A DNA stretch of 64,000 bases from Clostridia bacterium. GTDB lineage: Bacteria > Bacillota > Clostridia > Christensenellales > Borkfalkiaceae. The notes under the pieces were generated by a model that saw nothing but the letters and a program-made list of their open reading frames with translations, searched no databases and had not been told where the DNA came from. Below, piece after piece: positions 1 through 7,101 of this stretch. A program made the translations under genes and the position numbers. Within the stretch, counting starts at the first letter, position 1. Each line of letters begins with the position of its first letter. The DNA lies in the NCBI GenBank assembly GCA_017626305.1, contig JAGAIW010000116.1, forward strand, positions 1 through 64,000. The letters run 5' to 3'.

Positions 1-1054
1 GTTCTTCTTTATACCAGTGTCTATAATTAGAAGTATATAGCTTATGCTCCTGTTTGCCTTTTCTAGCGATAACTATGTTTAACTTTTGATGAACCCCTTG
101 GAACAAGCAGTCAGGTCTATCGGCAAAATTCAATATAAATTGTGTATTTGTGTTTTCAATTACATAATTGCGAATATTTGCCATTCTAGACGTTGAAATG
201 TACGACAAGGGTATGATAAACCCAAACGTACCGCCTGCTTTCAAGGACAATATACTATTTTTTATAACGTCGGCATAAATATTTCCGTAATTATTTTTTA
301 AACTATCCTTGTTTTCAAACTTACCGTATTCCACATAAGGGGGGTTGCCAACAATACAGTCGAACGTACTATTAAATTGACCGTTGTAAACTACATAATC
401 TATATTGCTAAACTGCGCATTCAACGCTTTTGCTATTAAATTGTAATATTGCGAACTCTTGACATATTGACAAAGCTCGAAGAACAAACGTATTTTACTT
501 ATATCTGTAGAATTCGTATCAATATCATTACCGTTTAGCGTTTTACTTATATAGAAGACATCTGAATCGGTATATGAAATCCCATTGTTTAGAAGTATGT
601 CTAGTTTTGCTTTTAATACGTGCAATAAGAATTCACCAGTTCCACATGTGGGGTCGAAGAAAGTTTTTTTAACGAGCAACGATTGAATGATTTCTTGTGG
701 GTATTGTAATACCTTGTCAATTGCGTCTTTTTCTTTATATGTGCGATGATTATCCGAATCCAACATCATTATTATTGAATTCCAAACTATATATTTGCAG
801 ACATCTTCAGGGGTATAATAAACACCGTTGTTTTTTCTAATTTCAGACTTTTCGTTGATTTTTGACAAACTTATTTGGAGTTCCGCGTTAGTTTTTGAAT
901 CGACTGATTCTATAAAACTGTATTTTTCTGCATTGTTTCCTAATAAGGTTATAAGGGCATTGCGAATGACCCCATGAACCTTTTGTTCCATGGAGCTTAT
1001 GTGCGCTGACACAATTTCGCTAATTTGGTTGTAGATATTTGTTGTTTTTTTCAT
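1..1054 (-). CDS. N6-adenine DNA methyltransferase, partial (C-terminus beyond window)
   Basis: Class I SAM-dependent DNA methyltransferase of the N6-adenine type, expected to methylate adenine within a specific DNA site, either as part of a restriction-modification or defence system or as an orphan. I translated it from the reverse strand: it starts at the ATG complementary to 1052-1054 and stays open to base 1, giving about 351 residues. Motif I reads DPTCGTGEFLLHVL near residue 135 and the catalytic motif IV reads NPPYVEY near residue 230. A helical N-terminal region precedes them, as in type I HsdM and type IIG enzymes. No nuclease or specificity domain can be seen in the visible part. 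It lies downstream of, and on the same strand as, a small XRE regulator inside a mobile element. The exact subtype is undetermined. Confidence 0.85.
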   Translation of the reverse strand, partial: MKKTTNIYNQISEIVSAHISSMEQKVHGVIRNALITLLGNNAEKYSFIESVDSKTNAELQISLSKINEKSEIRKNNGVYYTPEDVCKYIVWNSIIMMLDSDNHRTYKEKDAIDKVLQYPQEIIQSLLVKKTFFDPTCGTGEFLLHVLKAKLDILLNNGISYTDSDVFYISKTLNGNDIDTNSTDISKIRLFFELCQYVKSSQYYNLIAKALNAQFSNIDYVVYNGQFNSTFDCIVGNPPYVEYGKFENKDSLKNNYGNIYADVIKNSILSLKAGGTFGFIIPLSYISTSRMANIRNYVIENTNTQFILNFADRPDCLFQGVHQKLNIVIARKGKQEHKLYTSNYRHWYKEE

Positions 1055-1073
1055 GATGATACCCTTGTTTGGT

Positions 1074-1101
1074 TTTGATGTGTTAAGTATAACACATCAA
1101 A
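1074..1101. promoter_or_regulatory. 12-bp perfect palindrome, probable operator of the methyltransferase gene
   Basis: The half-sites TTTGATGTGTTA and TAACACATCAAA are perfect inverted repeats around the spacer AGTA. The palindrome sits 20 bases upstream of the methyltransferase start and just after the end of the XRE gene. Read on the minus strand it contains a TATACT that could serve as a -10. Such a palindrome next to a small HTH gene and a methyltransferase resembles controller-protein operators of restriction-modification systems. Binding by the neighbouring XRE protein is inferred. Confidence 0.5.
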
Positions 1102-1120
1102 TATGACAACTGTCTGTCAT
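1099..1120. promoter_or_regulatory. ATGACA/TGTCAT inverted repeat, possible shared operator (copy 1)
   Basis: AAATATGACAA is followed by ACTGTC-type spacing and TGTCAT, giving the inverted halves ATGACA (1103-1108) and TGTCAT (1115-1120). The same 11 bases AAATATGACAA followed by TGTCA recur at 6267-6286 at the other end of the replication block. This suggests one regulator acting on both promoters of the element. Confidence 0.35.
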
Positions 1121-1124
1121 GTTT

Positions 1125-1334
1125 TTAAATTTCTTCCTCTGTAGCGTCCATTATATCGCCGATATTACATTGTAATACCTTGCAAATACGGAGCATTACG
1201 TCCATTGATACGGTTTCGTTTTTGCTCATCTTTGCCATAGTGGAAGAAGACATCTCAGCCTGCACGCGTAGCGCGTTCTTTGTCATCTTTTTATCTATAA
1301 GTTTTTTCCACAATTTGTCGTAACTTACTGCCAT
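1125..1334 (-). CDS. small XRE-family HTH regulator (controller-like)
   Basis: A 69-residue Cro/CI-type helix-turn-helix protein with no effector domain. The HTH covers roughly residues 15-60, with a first helix in MTKNALRVQAEMSSS and a recognition helix near STMAKMSKNETVS. The C-terminal LCKV-like segment (MLRICKVLQCNIGDI) is typical of the Firmicutes single-domain YvaO/Cro group. It is transcribed towards the DNA methyltransferase gene, with a perfect 12-bp palindrome between the two. It may therefore be a controller protein of the modification gene, or the repressor of the integrated element. The upstream ribosome site is a modest AAGGGGAA. Confidence 0.75.
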   Translation of the reverse strand: MAVSYDKLWKKLIDKKMTKNALRVQAEMSSSTMAKMSKNETVSMDVMLRICKVLQCNIGDIMDATEEEI

Positions 1335-1442
1335 AAAAATTCCCCTTAAACGGTATTTTTATCATTATACCACAAATAAAAAATTTAATCAAGTAGGTTC
1401 TTCGCATATCTAAAGAATTTCTTTAGAAAAAGGACAATAAAA

Positions 1443-1473
1443 AATGACCCCAACAGCATATGTTAGGGTCATT
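1443..1473 (-). terminator. terminator of the integrase operon
   Basis: Inverted repeat AATGACCC / GGGTCATT with an inner AACA/TGTT helix. Read on the minus strand it is followed by a run of T (complement of 1435-1442). It lies just after the integrase stop codon. Confidence 0.8.
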
Positions 1474-1477
1474 ATGT

Positions 1478-2872
1478 TCAGTTGAATATCTCTTCCAGTT
1501 TTTGGGCGGCGGAACGGTCGGCTGTTTTTAGGAAGTGGCTGTATATGTCGGTGGTCGTGCTGGTTCGCGCATGACCCGCTCGACCTGCGACCGTTACGAT
1601 GGGAACTCCTGCGGCGATTTGCATAGTGATGTTTGTATGTCGTAGGCTGTGGACGGTTCGCTCTTCAAGTCCTGCCGTCTGGCATATTCGTTTCATCCAC
1701 ATATTTATCGTGCCGGGGTAAATGTTTCCGCCGTATTCGCCTATAAATAGGCGGTTGCTATTTTCCCACTTATCGCCGTGCATCTCTCGGTATTCTTCGT
1801 ACCAAGCCTTGTATTCGGTCAGGACGGTTATCAGTTTATCCGATATGGCGATTACGCGCTTACTGCTTTCGGTCTTCGGGTCTTTTAATACTAACCCAAC
1901 CCTGCGGACGGCGGTGAGCGACCGTGCTATGGTTATCGTAGCGTTATCGAAATCGATATCCGACCATTCCAGTCCGCACAGTTCGCCACGGCGCATGCCT
2001 GTTAGAAGAAGGATAAGCATAGCCGTCTTGTATCGAATGTCTGGGAACTCGTCCGCCGCCTTGTAGAACCTTTTGGCGTCTTCGTCGTCCATATAGTCAA
2101 TATCGCGTGGTGGTCGTTTGGGAAAGGTTATGTAGTCGGCGCTAGCGTAGTTATCGGCTATCAGTCGTTGTTTTTTTGCCGTAGCGAGAACCGCTCGTAT
2201 CGTGCGCTTAATTTTGCTTATCGTTTCGTAAGCGTATTTTTGCGTTGTATGCGTGACATTGAAAAGGTTTTCCGTTTTCTCGCCTAGCGTTTCGGCTAGC
2301 CGTTTGGCGTACTCGTAACTAATTTGCTTGCCTGCCAGCGCGTTGGAAAGGGAGCAACTACTGAAATTCTTTTCGTATCGAAGTTTCATATAGCTGATAC
2401 CTGTTTGGTTCATTCGCTCCCGAAGAGCAGGCTTTGCCGTGACAACCGTCACAGTCTTTTCCATACGGTCTAGTTTGTCGTAGTATTGCTGTATGATATT
2501 CGGTGTAAGTTCTTTTAGTTTATAACCGCCGATATGCTTGTTGGTCAGTTCTATGGCGCTTTCACAGTTGACGAAGTAACTTGCTGCGACTTCGTTCTTT
2601 CGCCTTTTTAGCCACCAGAGCGCGTAGTCTGAGAAAGTGGTTTCAGCCGATTGCGTCGGCTCTCCTGATGCCGTTTCTAAGGCTTTAATCGCGTTCTCAT
2701 ATTCGCTTGCAAATATCACAACTTCTCGTTCCATTTGCTTGAGTGTAAGTCCGACGGGCGGTTTCCAGGTAGTAGAGTGAACTTTAATTTCTCCGCTACC
2801 TTTGTCCTTGATTTTGACCTGTATTCGGTAGGTCATACCGCTTTTACTAGGTCGTTTGCTTATACTTGCCAT
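1478..2872 (-). CDS. int: tyrosine recombinase / integrase with an embedded HTH
   Basis: Site-specific tyrosine recombinase that integrates and excises the element, 464 residues. The catalytic residues can be read: Arg294 in TGMRRGEL, His408 and Arg411 in HSLRHT, His434 in GRAGHA and the nucleophile Tyr444 in TDIYSHF. The N-terminus (1-60) looks like an AP2-like arm-binding region. The SAM-like core-binding domain starts near residue 80. An extra segment of about 50 residues (155-205), with sequence like a small XRE helix-turn-helix, interrupts the core-binding domain. The start follows GGAGG at good spacing. It is the last gene of a leftward block after the excisionase and replication genes. 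The tRNA-Arg fragment at 8251-8295 is the likely product of its activity. Confidence 0.95.
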   Translation of the reverse strand: MASISKRPSKSGMTYRIQVKIKDKGSGEIKVHSTTWKPPVGLTLKQMEREVVIFASEYENAIKALETASGEPTQSAETTFSDYALWWLKRRKNEVAASYFVNCESAIELTNKHIGGYKLKELTPNIIQQYYDKLDRMEKTVTVVTAKPALRERMNQTGISYMKLRYEKNFSSCSLSNALAGKQISYEYAKRLAETLGEKTENLFNVTHTTQKYAYETISKIKRTIRAVLATAKKQRLIADNYASADYITFPKRPPRDIDYMDDEDAKRFYKAADEFPDIRYKTAMLILLLTGMRRGELCGLEWSDIDFDNATITIARSLTAVRRVGLVLKDPKTESSKRVIAISDKLITVLTEYKAWYEEYREMHGDKWENSNRLFIGEYGGNIYPGTINMWMKRICQTAGLEERTVHSLRHTNITMQIAAGVPIVTVAGRAGHARTSTTTDIYSHFLKTADRSAAQKLEEIFN

Positions 2873-2961
2873 TTAATTACCTCCTACGGTGTTTTCGTTA
2901 AGGGGACATAGCAATCCCCTTAACAAAAGAAAGCCGTAAAAATTTAGAAAAGTCTAGCGAT

Positions 2962-3156
2962 TTAGCCTTGCGAACCGCTAAAATATTTGAATAAATCGTC
3001 TAAATCCACGAGAAGTTTCTTTCCCGTGAATACACACCGTATTTTACCACTTTTGCAAAGGGTTCTAATACAGTTAGGGGTTACCGCCGTCATGGGGTCA
3101 ATTGCTTTAATTTCGGCGATGGTTTCGGTTATCGTTCTCATTCTAGGTATAGTCAT
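2962..3156 (-). CDS. excisionase-like helix-turn-helix protein
   Basis: A 64-residue small DNA-binding protein with the layout of excisionases: an N-terminal helix, a winged-helix turn around TPNCIRTLCKSGKIRC, and the wing VFTGKKLLVDLDDLFKYF. This matches the HTH_17/Xis pattern in which residues 25-60 form the MerR-like wing. It lies 90 bases upstream of the integrase gene on the same strand, the usual xis-int order, and starts after GGAGCATTAG. Its role would be to bend DNA at the attachment site and favour excision. That function is inferred from family and position. Confidence 0.8.
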   Translation of the reverse strand: MTIPRMRTITETIAEIKAIDPMTAVTPNCIRTLCKSGKIRCVFTGKKLLVDLDDLFKYFSGSQG

Positions 3157-3166
3157 CTAATGCTCC

Positions 3167-3550
3167 TTAATACTCATAAATTTTTCTCCTTTTCTTTGAA
3201 TCTTTGTTTCTTTGAATCTTCGTTGCGTCGTTGCATTGTTGCGTCGTTGCATTGTTGCGTCGTTCTTTGTATCTTCGTATCTTTGAAATCTTTGAATTTT
3301 TGAATAAATTTTGATTTTCGTTTGAATTAAAATCAAAAATCAAAACCAAACGGAGTGGCGTATTTTTAGCATTTTTCAACGGTTTTGCCATAAAAATTGC
3401 CGTTTTCGCCACTTCGAACGAATTTTGAAAAGCAATTTTGATTTTGCGCTTTGATTTTTGATTACGCGAAAACTTGCGTATGACTGCCGCCCCGCTTATA
3501 GGTCGATTCGCGTAGAGATTTGACCTCCCCCTGGGGGTGTACGCACGCAT
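3167..3550 (-). CDS. doubtful hypothetical ORF over a repeat-rich spacer
   Basis: An open frame of about 127 codons running through a low-complexity region. Its C-terminal part is rich in Arg, Asn and Lys because it reads through 16-bp tandem repeats and purine-rich DNA. No clear ribosome site precedes the ATG at 3550 and no domain is recognised. The first half is basic and lacks an obvious fold. It fills the space between the 130-residue unknown gene and the excisionase gene. It could be a real element-specific protein, but a non-coding spacer, perhaps regulatory or replicative, is at least as likely. Confidence 0.25.
   Translation of the reverse strand: MRAYTPRGRSNLYANRPISGAAVIRKFSRNQKSKRKIKIAFQNSFEVAKTAIFMAKPLKNAKNTPLRLVLIFDFNSNENQNLFKNSKISKIRRYKERRNNATTQQCNDATKIQRNKDSKKRRKIYEY
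3225..3264. repeat. 16-bp tandem repeat, 2.5 copies
   Basis: The unit GCGTCGTTGCATTGTT occurs twice in tandem, followed by the partial copy GCGTCGTT. Flanking DNA (3190-3224 and 3265-3300) repeats TTTGAATCTT-like words. The unit length is not a multiple of three, so it does not encode a repeating peptide. Confidence 0.9.
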
Positions 3551-3552
3551 AA

Positions 3553-3945
3553 TCAGCAAAGGCAGTTACCAACCAGTAGACTGGCGTCGCCTTGTTCTTC
3601 ATAGGCGCGCAGCTTGTCAAGGTCTTCACGAATTCGTGTAAGAGCCTCTTCGCTTAAGCAAGTAAAAAGTCCGTACGCGTCCGCCTCAATACTTTCGGAA
3701 TAGGGAAAACCTTCTATGCTGGGCCAGTAATCGAACTGATGCAGGCAATAGTTAATTTTACTATATTCGTTCACAAGCGAAAGCACCTCGTCAAGAGGCT
3801 TGTCCTTACACTCACGTAGTTGTTTGTAAAGGCTGCCGTTCTTTTCCATAAGCCAGTTTAATGGATAGCATGCATAGGGTTTAAGGCATTTCAAGTACGG
3901 GTGCTTTTTAAGCGTCTCGTTTACTAAAGTTTTGTGATGTTTCAT
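3553..3945 (-). CDS. hypothetical element protein
   Basis: A 130-residue soluble protein that I do not recognise. It has an aromatic and cysteine-containing N-terminal half (KHPYLKCLKPYACYPLNWLM) and a helical acidic C-terminal half (EEALTRIREDLDKLRAYEEQ). There is no signal peptide or membrane segment. The ribosome site GGAGG lies inside the last codons of the upstream helicase-loader gene, so the two are very likely translationally coupled. Its place directly after the loader suggests an accessory role in element replication or maintenance, which is only an inference. Confidence 0.7.
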   Translation of the reverse strand: MKHHKTLVNETLKKHPYLKCLKPYACYPLNWLMEKNGSLYKQLRECKDKPLDEVLSLVNEYSKINYCLHQFDYWPSIEGFPYSESIEADAYGLFTCLSEEALTRIREDLDKLRAYEEQGDASLLVGNCLC

Positions 3946-3946
3946 A

Positions 3947-4765
3947 TCAAATTCCTCCGTTGATAAATTTTAATAGTTTTTCCTCGTTTTGTTTGCGTAC
4001 GAGGTCACGCATGTTTTCGCAGTCTAACTGCTGTTCGAATAGGCACGAGCCTTTAATTCGGTGCGCCGTTCGTTCTTCGTAGTTACAATTTACCATAAGG
4101 GCGCTGATGCGGTAGTTGCTGGAATAGATTGTCGGCTTTTTAGCGTTAATGCGAGTGTTGATAAGGTCAAACGCTATCGTTTGTAGCCAACCCGTACCAG
4201 CCTTGATGTTTTCCGTACCGATATCGTCTAGGAATAGAAAGTCAACCGTTTCGGCTCTACGGAGTACGGCGGACTGCGCCGAGTTATTTCCAAAGCCTTC
4301 TTTCAGTTTGCTTTCAATCTCCACAAAACTGGTAAATAGCACGGTGTACAGTTTGTTTGCCAGGGCGTTGCCCATACAAGCGGTAAGGTGGGTTTTTCCC
4401 ACGCCGGGGACGCCGTAAAGATAAGCGCCGACCCCCGCATCATACATCTTATCCGCGTGCGTGCAATAGTTCTGACACATCTGGTAGACGGCTTTATTGC
4501 TGGGTATAATCGTAGCCGTTTCAAAAGTGCAGTTCCTAAAATGCTTTCCCAGCGCGCTGTTACGGCGGTATTCTTCAGCCTTGGCTTTCCGCTCCTGTAG
4601 TTTGCGCTCTCGTTCGGCTTTTTCATAAGCCTCCTGACGGCATTTACAAGGAATGTGAAAGAAGTTGTCTTCATAACGGTACACGCGTGGAGTGTGGCAG
4701 TTTTTGCAATAGACAAGACCGTCTTCGCCCAAGTATTCGTCTGGTTGTAATTCAATCGTTTTCAT
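3947..4765 (-). CDS. DnaC-like helicase loader (AAA+ ATPase)
   Basis: AAA+ ATPase of the DnaC/IstB/DnaI group, which delivers the replicative helicase to an opened origin. The chosen ATG at 4765 gives 272 residues and sits behind AGGAGG; a frame start six codons earlier lacks such a site. The N-terminal region holds a likely zinc-binding cluster (CKNCHTPR and CKCRQE). Walker A is GVPGVGKTHL near residue 117 and Walker B is FLFLDDIGTE near residue 180. The arginine-bearing C-terminal part includes NYEERTAHRIKGSC. The gene begins a few bases after the stop of the replication-initiator gene, an order matching phage O-P or DnaD/DnaC-type replication modules. It should act on the host helicase. 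Confidence 0.9.
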   Translation of the reverse strand: MKTIELQPDEYLGEDGLVYCKNCHTPRVYRYEDNFFHIPCKCRQEAYEKAERERKLQERKAKAEEYRRNSALGKHFRNCTFETATIIPSNKAVYQMCQNYCTHADKMYDAGVGAYLYGVPGVGKTHLTACMGNALANKLYTVLFTSFVEIESKLKEGFGNNSAQSAVLRRAETVDFLFLDDIGTENIKAGTGWLQTIAFDLINTRINAKKPTIYSSNYRISALMVNCNYEERTAHRIKGSCLFEQQLDCENMRDLVRKQNEEKLLKFINGGI

Positions 4766-4773
4766 TTTTCCTC

Positions 4774-5184
4774 CTAATCCCATTTGATGCCAAATTTGCT
4801 TTCGTAAGAAATATCATTTTTCTTATTCCTTTTTATATTATGGTAGACAGGTTTGTCTGGGGTTGGCAGACAATCTTGTCTGGGTATAGTAGACAAATTT
4901 GGCGAGTTAGAAATTAAAAAAATAAGGCGTCCACGTCTACCGTTTTTGTGTTGTCCCCATTTGGAAGAAATAAGGTTTAATTTTTTCAATTCCGTAATCG
5001 TTCTCGTAACCGTCCGCTCACTTACGCGTAATTTCTTCATAAAGAAAGTATTTGTGGCAAAACAATAGCCGTTTTGCTGTGATAGGGAAACGATATACCC
5101 GTATAGTAATTTCGCCCGTGGGGATAAGTTTGGTATTTCTACCAGGCTGCTGTTAAGTTTTAAGTAATGTTCGTTTTGAGCCAT
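4774..5184 (-). CDS. helix-turn-helix replication initiator-like protein
   Basis: A 136-residue protein with one winged helix-turn-helix of the HTH_36 type (residues 20-90, including SPRAKLLYGYIVSLSQ and RVSERTVTRTITELKKLN). This fold is used by phage and mobile-element initiators and by DnaD-like proteins. The C-terminal part is proline-rich and is encoded by three 23-bp DNA repeats that look like iterons. The helicase loader gene starts directly downstream. By analogy with lambda O, the protein would bind the repeats inside its own gene and recruit the loader. A ribosome site AGGAGG precedes the start. A purely regulatory function cannot be excluded. Confidence 0.75.
   Translation of the reverse strand: MAQNEHYLKLNSSLVEIPNLSPRAKLLYGYIVSLSQQNGYCFATNTFFMKKLRVSERTVTRTITELKKLNLISSKWGQHKNGRRGRLIFLISNSPNLSTIPRQDCLPTPDKPVYHNIKRNKKNDISYESKFGIKWD
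4844..4912. other. putative replication origin: three 23-bp iterons plus AT-rich flank
   Basis: The words AGACAGGTTTGTCT (4845), AGACAATCTTGTCT (4868) and AGACAAATTTGGCG (4891) are spaced exactly 23 bases apart. The first two are near-perfect inverted repeats, and the third is degenerate on its right half. AT-rich stretches flank the array on both sides (4806-4842 and 4908-4925). The period is not a multiple of three, so the same DNA word is read in different frames (RQDCLP versus PDKPV), which points to selection on the DNA itself. Origin function is inferred from the position inside an initiator gene. Confidence 0.6.
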
Positions 5185-5328
5185 TCGTACCTCCTGTGAT
5201 TTTTAATGTTTTCATGAAAAAGAAAAGAACACCTGCGCTCTAGCAAGTGTTCCTGCTAGCGACGTTATTGTATAACACCGCTATTTTTTATTCCATTTTA
5301 TTCCAAAATACGCGCGCACGCGTAGGAC

Positions 5329-6156
5329 TTAGTTTTCTTTTCTAAATTTGGTTACGTATTCGTACAATTGATTATAGGCATTTTTCATGGCCTCGAAATA
5401 ATCAATCAAGCCGTTGTCAACGTTAAGTAGTGCCTCGCCAACAATTTCTCTTTCCATAAAATAGAAGTCTGCACCGTTGATACCTTTTTCGTCTTGAATT
5501 CCTTGGTAATAATTCATACTGGACATGTCTTTGGCGTAACATTTTCCAAGCGCATTGATAAACGACATCTTTTTATTATGCGCCCATTTTATAAGGTATT
5601 GTCTGTTTTTAGTGGTGGGATTTTTGAGCCTACCATATTCTTCTAAAGTTAAACCCTTCATAATAAGTTCTTCAAAAACGGTTTTGTGCTTTTTAAGGTC
5701 GCTGTTTAGCATTTCCATTATATACTTATAGTCTTTGGCAATATCACGATACTCTTGTTTGGTAAGCCGAAATTCATATTTTATCCCACGCGCTTTTACG
5801 TCAACGCCACGTTTTATATTATAATCTCTACAAGCGCGGTATCTCTCAACGTCAGACTTAATTCTTGATAGTATATAATTAGCCTTGGATATAGGTTCAA
5901 TGGGAACGTTTCTAGTGTTTTCTTCTGCCGTTCTCATCGCCAAATTCTCTTCATCAATTTCGTCATAAATTGCTTGCCCTAAAGCGACGTCAATAAGAAA
6001 GTTTACTTGTTTTACAACTTCTTTATATTCCGCAAGTTGTTCGCTTTTTGTTAAGCCTTGATTAATTATTTCTTCGTTAACGTAATCAATTGTCCATGCC
6101 TTTATATCGTTAAAAGCCTGCAAATGCCTTTTTATTATATCCTTTTGCGTTGCCAT
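5329..6156 (-). CDS. hypothetical element protein, helical
   Basis: A 275-residue protein, mostly helical, charged and soluble, that I cannot assign to a family. Recognisable stretches include a charged helical N-terminus (QAFNDIKAWTIDYVNEEIIN), a basic central part (ECRYRACRDYNIKRG-like region near residue 110) and the aromatic segment NYYQGIQDEKG near 218. There are no obvious catalytic motifs, cysteine clusters or membrane segments. The ribosome site GGAGAAA is clear. It is the first leftward gene of the replication block, separated by about 140 bases from the initiator gene, and a TGACA/TGTCA inverted repeat lies upstream of it. Confidence 0.7.
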   Translation of the reverse strand: MATQKDIIKRHLQAFNDIKAWTIDYVNEEIINQGLTKSEQLAEYKEVVKQVNFLIDVALGQAIYDEIDEENLAMRTAEENTRNVPIEPISKANYILSRIKSDVERYRACRDYNIKRGVDVKARGIKYEFRLTKQEYRDIAKDYKYIMEMLNSDLKKHKTVFEELIMKGLTLEEYGRLKNPTTKNRQYLIKWAHNKKMSFINALGKCYAKDMSSMNYYQGIQDEKGINGADFYFMEREIVGEALLNVDNGLIDYFEAMKNAYNQLYEYVTKFRKEN

Positions 6157-6266
6157 AATTTTTCTCCAAAAAATTCAGTCGGTTCTAGTATATCATATTT
6201 GTAAGGTTTATCCTGTGCAAAAATACGGACACCCCTACAATCATTGTAAGGGTATTGTATCAAACT

Positions 6267-6286
6267 AAATATGACAATATATGTCA
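6267..6286. promoter_or_regulatory. ATGACA/TGTCA inverted repeat, possible shared operator (copy 2)
   Basis: AAATATGACAA, then TATA, then TGTCA. It shares 11 contiguous bases plus the inverted half with the site at 1099-1120, and lies about 110 bases upstream of the 275-residue gene on the minus strand. Confidence 0.35.
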
Positions 6287-6310
6287 CCTTTATAAAAATT
6301 GTAATAAAAA

Positions 6311-6336
6311 ACCGCCAAGGCTGTATCCGTGGCGGT
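6311..6336 (-). terminator. terminator of the 157-residue hypothetical gene
   Basis: Inverted repeat ACCGCCA / TGGCGGT with a 12-base loop. On the minus strand it is followed by six T. It lies 7 bases past the stop of the gene at 6343. Confidence 0.85.
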
Positions 6337-6342
6337 AAACAT

Positions 6343-6813
6343 TTATTCTATTATAAAGTCTTTTTCGGAGCGGTATAATTTTAGTTCCGTAATATCTGTG
6401 CGATTGCTCATTTTTTGCGCGGTGTCTTCGTTACACATCATGCTGTAGGAGAAGAGAGTGTTTGCCTCGGTATACGTGACAAGACAGGAGTAGCCTTTTT
6501 TGACGGCTTTTTTGTATTCCTTTTCGTCATCCATCAGTTGCAGGATTTCTGCTATAAATAAATCTTCGTCGCCGTCTAACTCTCCGTATTCGGTGATTAT
6601 CGGTCGTTCCTTGAAGTAGCGCTTTATCGTTTCTTCCAGGATAGGAGCGTAGGAGTTATCGTAGTAGACGATATCGCACGAACCGCCGTTTCCGCTGTCG
6701 TTATACCAAGCAACTTTTTTGCCTTTATACCACAGGTCGCCTTGGTTTCCTTGCCAGTCGAGCCCTTGAAAGGTTTTTATGTTCTTTAATGTAAATCCGT
6801 ATATACTTGCCAT
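6343..6813 (-). CDS. hypothetical conserved mobile-element protein
   Basis: A 157-residue protein starting at the ATG at 6813. GGAGG lies eight bases before this ATG and overlaps an alternative in-frame ATG four codons upstream. The opening MASIYGFTLKNIKTFQGLDW and a glycine/asparagine-rich segment (YNDSGNGGSCDI) recall proteins often seen in integrative elements of gut Firmicutes, but I know no established function. The middle is acidic (ELDGDEDLFIAEILQLMDDE). There is no signal peptide or membrane segment. It has its own strong terminator, so it is probably a single-gene unit, divergent from the 7102 gene. Confidence 0.7.
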   Translation of the reverse strand: MASIYGFTLKNIKTFQGLDWQGNQGDLWYKGKKVAWYNDSGNGGSCDIVYYDNSYAPILEETIKRYFKERPIITEYGELDGDEDLFIAEILQLMDDEKEYKKAVKKGYSCLVTYTEANTLFSYSMMCNEDTAQKMSNRTDITELKLYRSEKDFIIE

Positions 6814-6906
6814 TTTTGCCTCCATATATTATTGTTAAGCAAAGTATACCGTAAAGGTTTTCAAGAGCCCAGCGAAAACGGGTTAAATTTTACAAACAAA
6901 AAGTGT

Positions 6907-6964
6907 TAATATATGAGCAATTTCGTATTGTTTTTGGCCTAAACTGCTAATATGTGAGCGATTT
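6907..6964. repeat. 17-bp direct repeats 41 bp apart between divergent genes
   Basis: TAATATATGAGCAATTT (6907-6923) and TAATATGTGAGCGATTT (6948-6964) match at 15 of 17 positions. They lie in the 288-base spacer between the leftward 6343 gene and the rightward 7102 gene. They could be operator sites or integrase arm sites. Nothing else was found in this spacer apart from the promoter at 7004-7032. Confidence 0.6.
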
Positions 6965-7003
6965 TAATTTTATCACGCTTTTTCTTATATGGCTTGTTTA
7001 TGG

Positions 7004-7032
7004 TTGATTTTTTTGCTAGGGAGTGTTATAAT
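7004..7032 (+). promoter_or_regulatory. sigma-A promoter of the 325-residue cargo gene
   Basis: -35 TTGATT (7004-7009), 17-base spacer, -10 TATAAT (7027-7032). The gene start is 70 bases downstream, behind AAGGAG. Confidence 0.75.
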
Positions 7033-7101
7033 ATTAATGTTAGGTTATCTAACGGGGTTTTACTCTATTATAAAGGATTATAATAACAAGGAGTAAAAAT
7101 C

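Noticed and set aside
3225-3264. CRISPR array
   Set aside because: Repeats of 16 bp are directly adjacent without spacers; no cas genes are present anywhere in the window.
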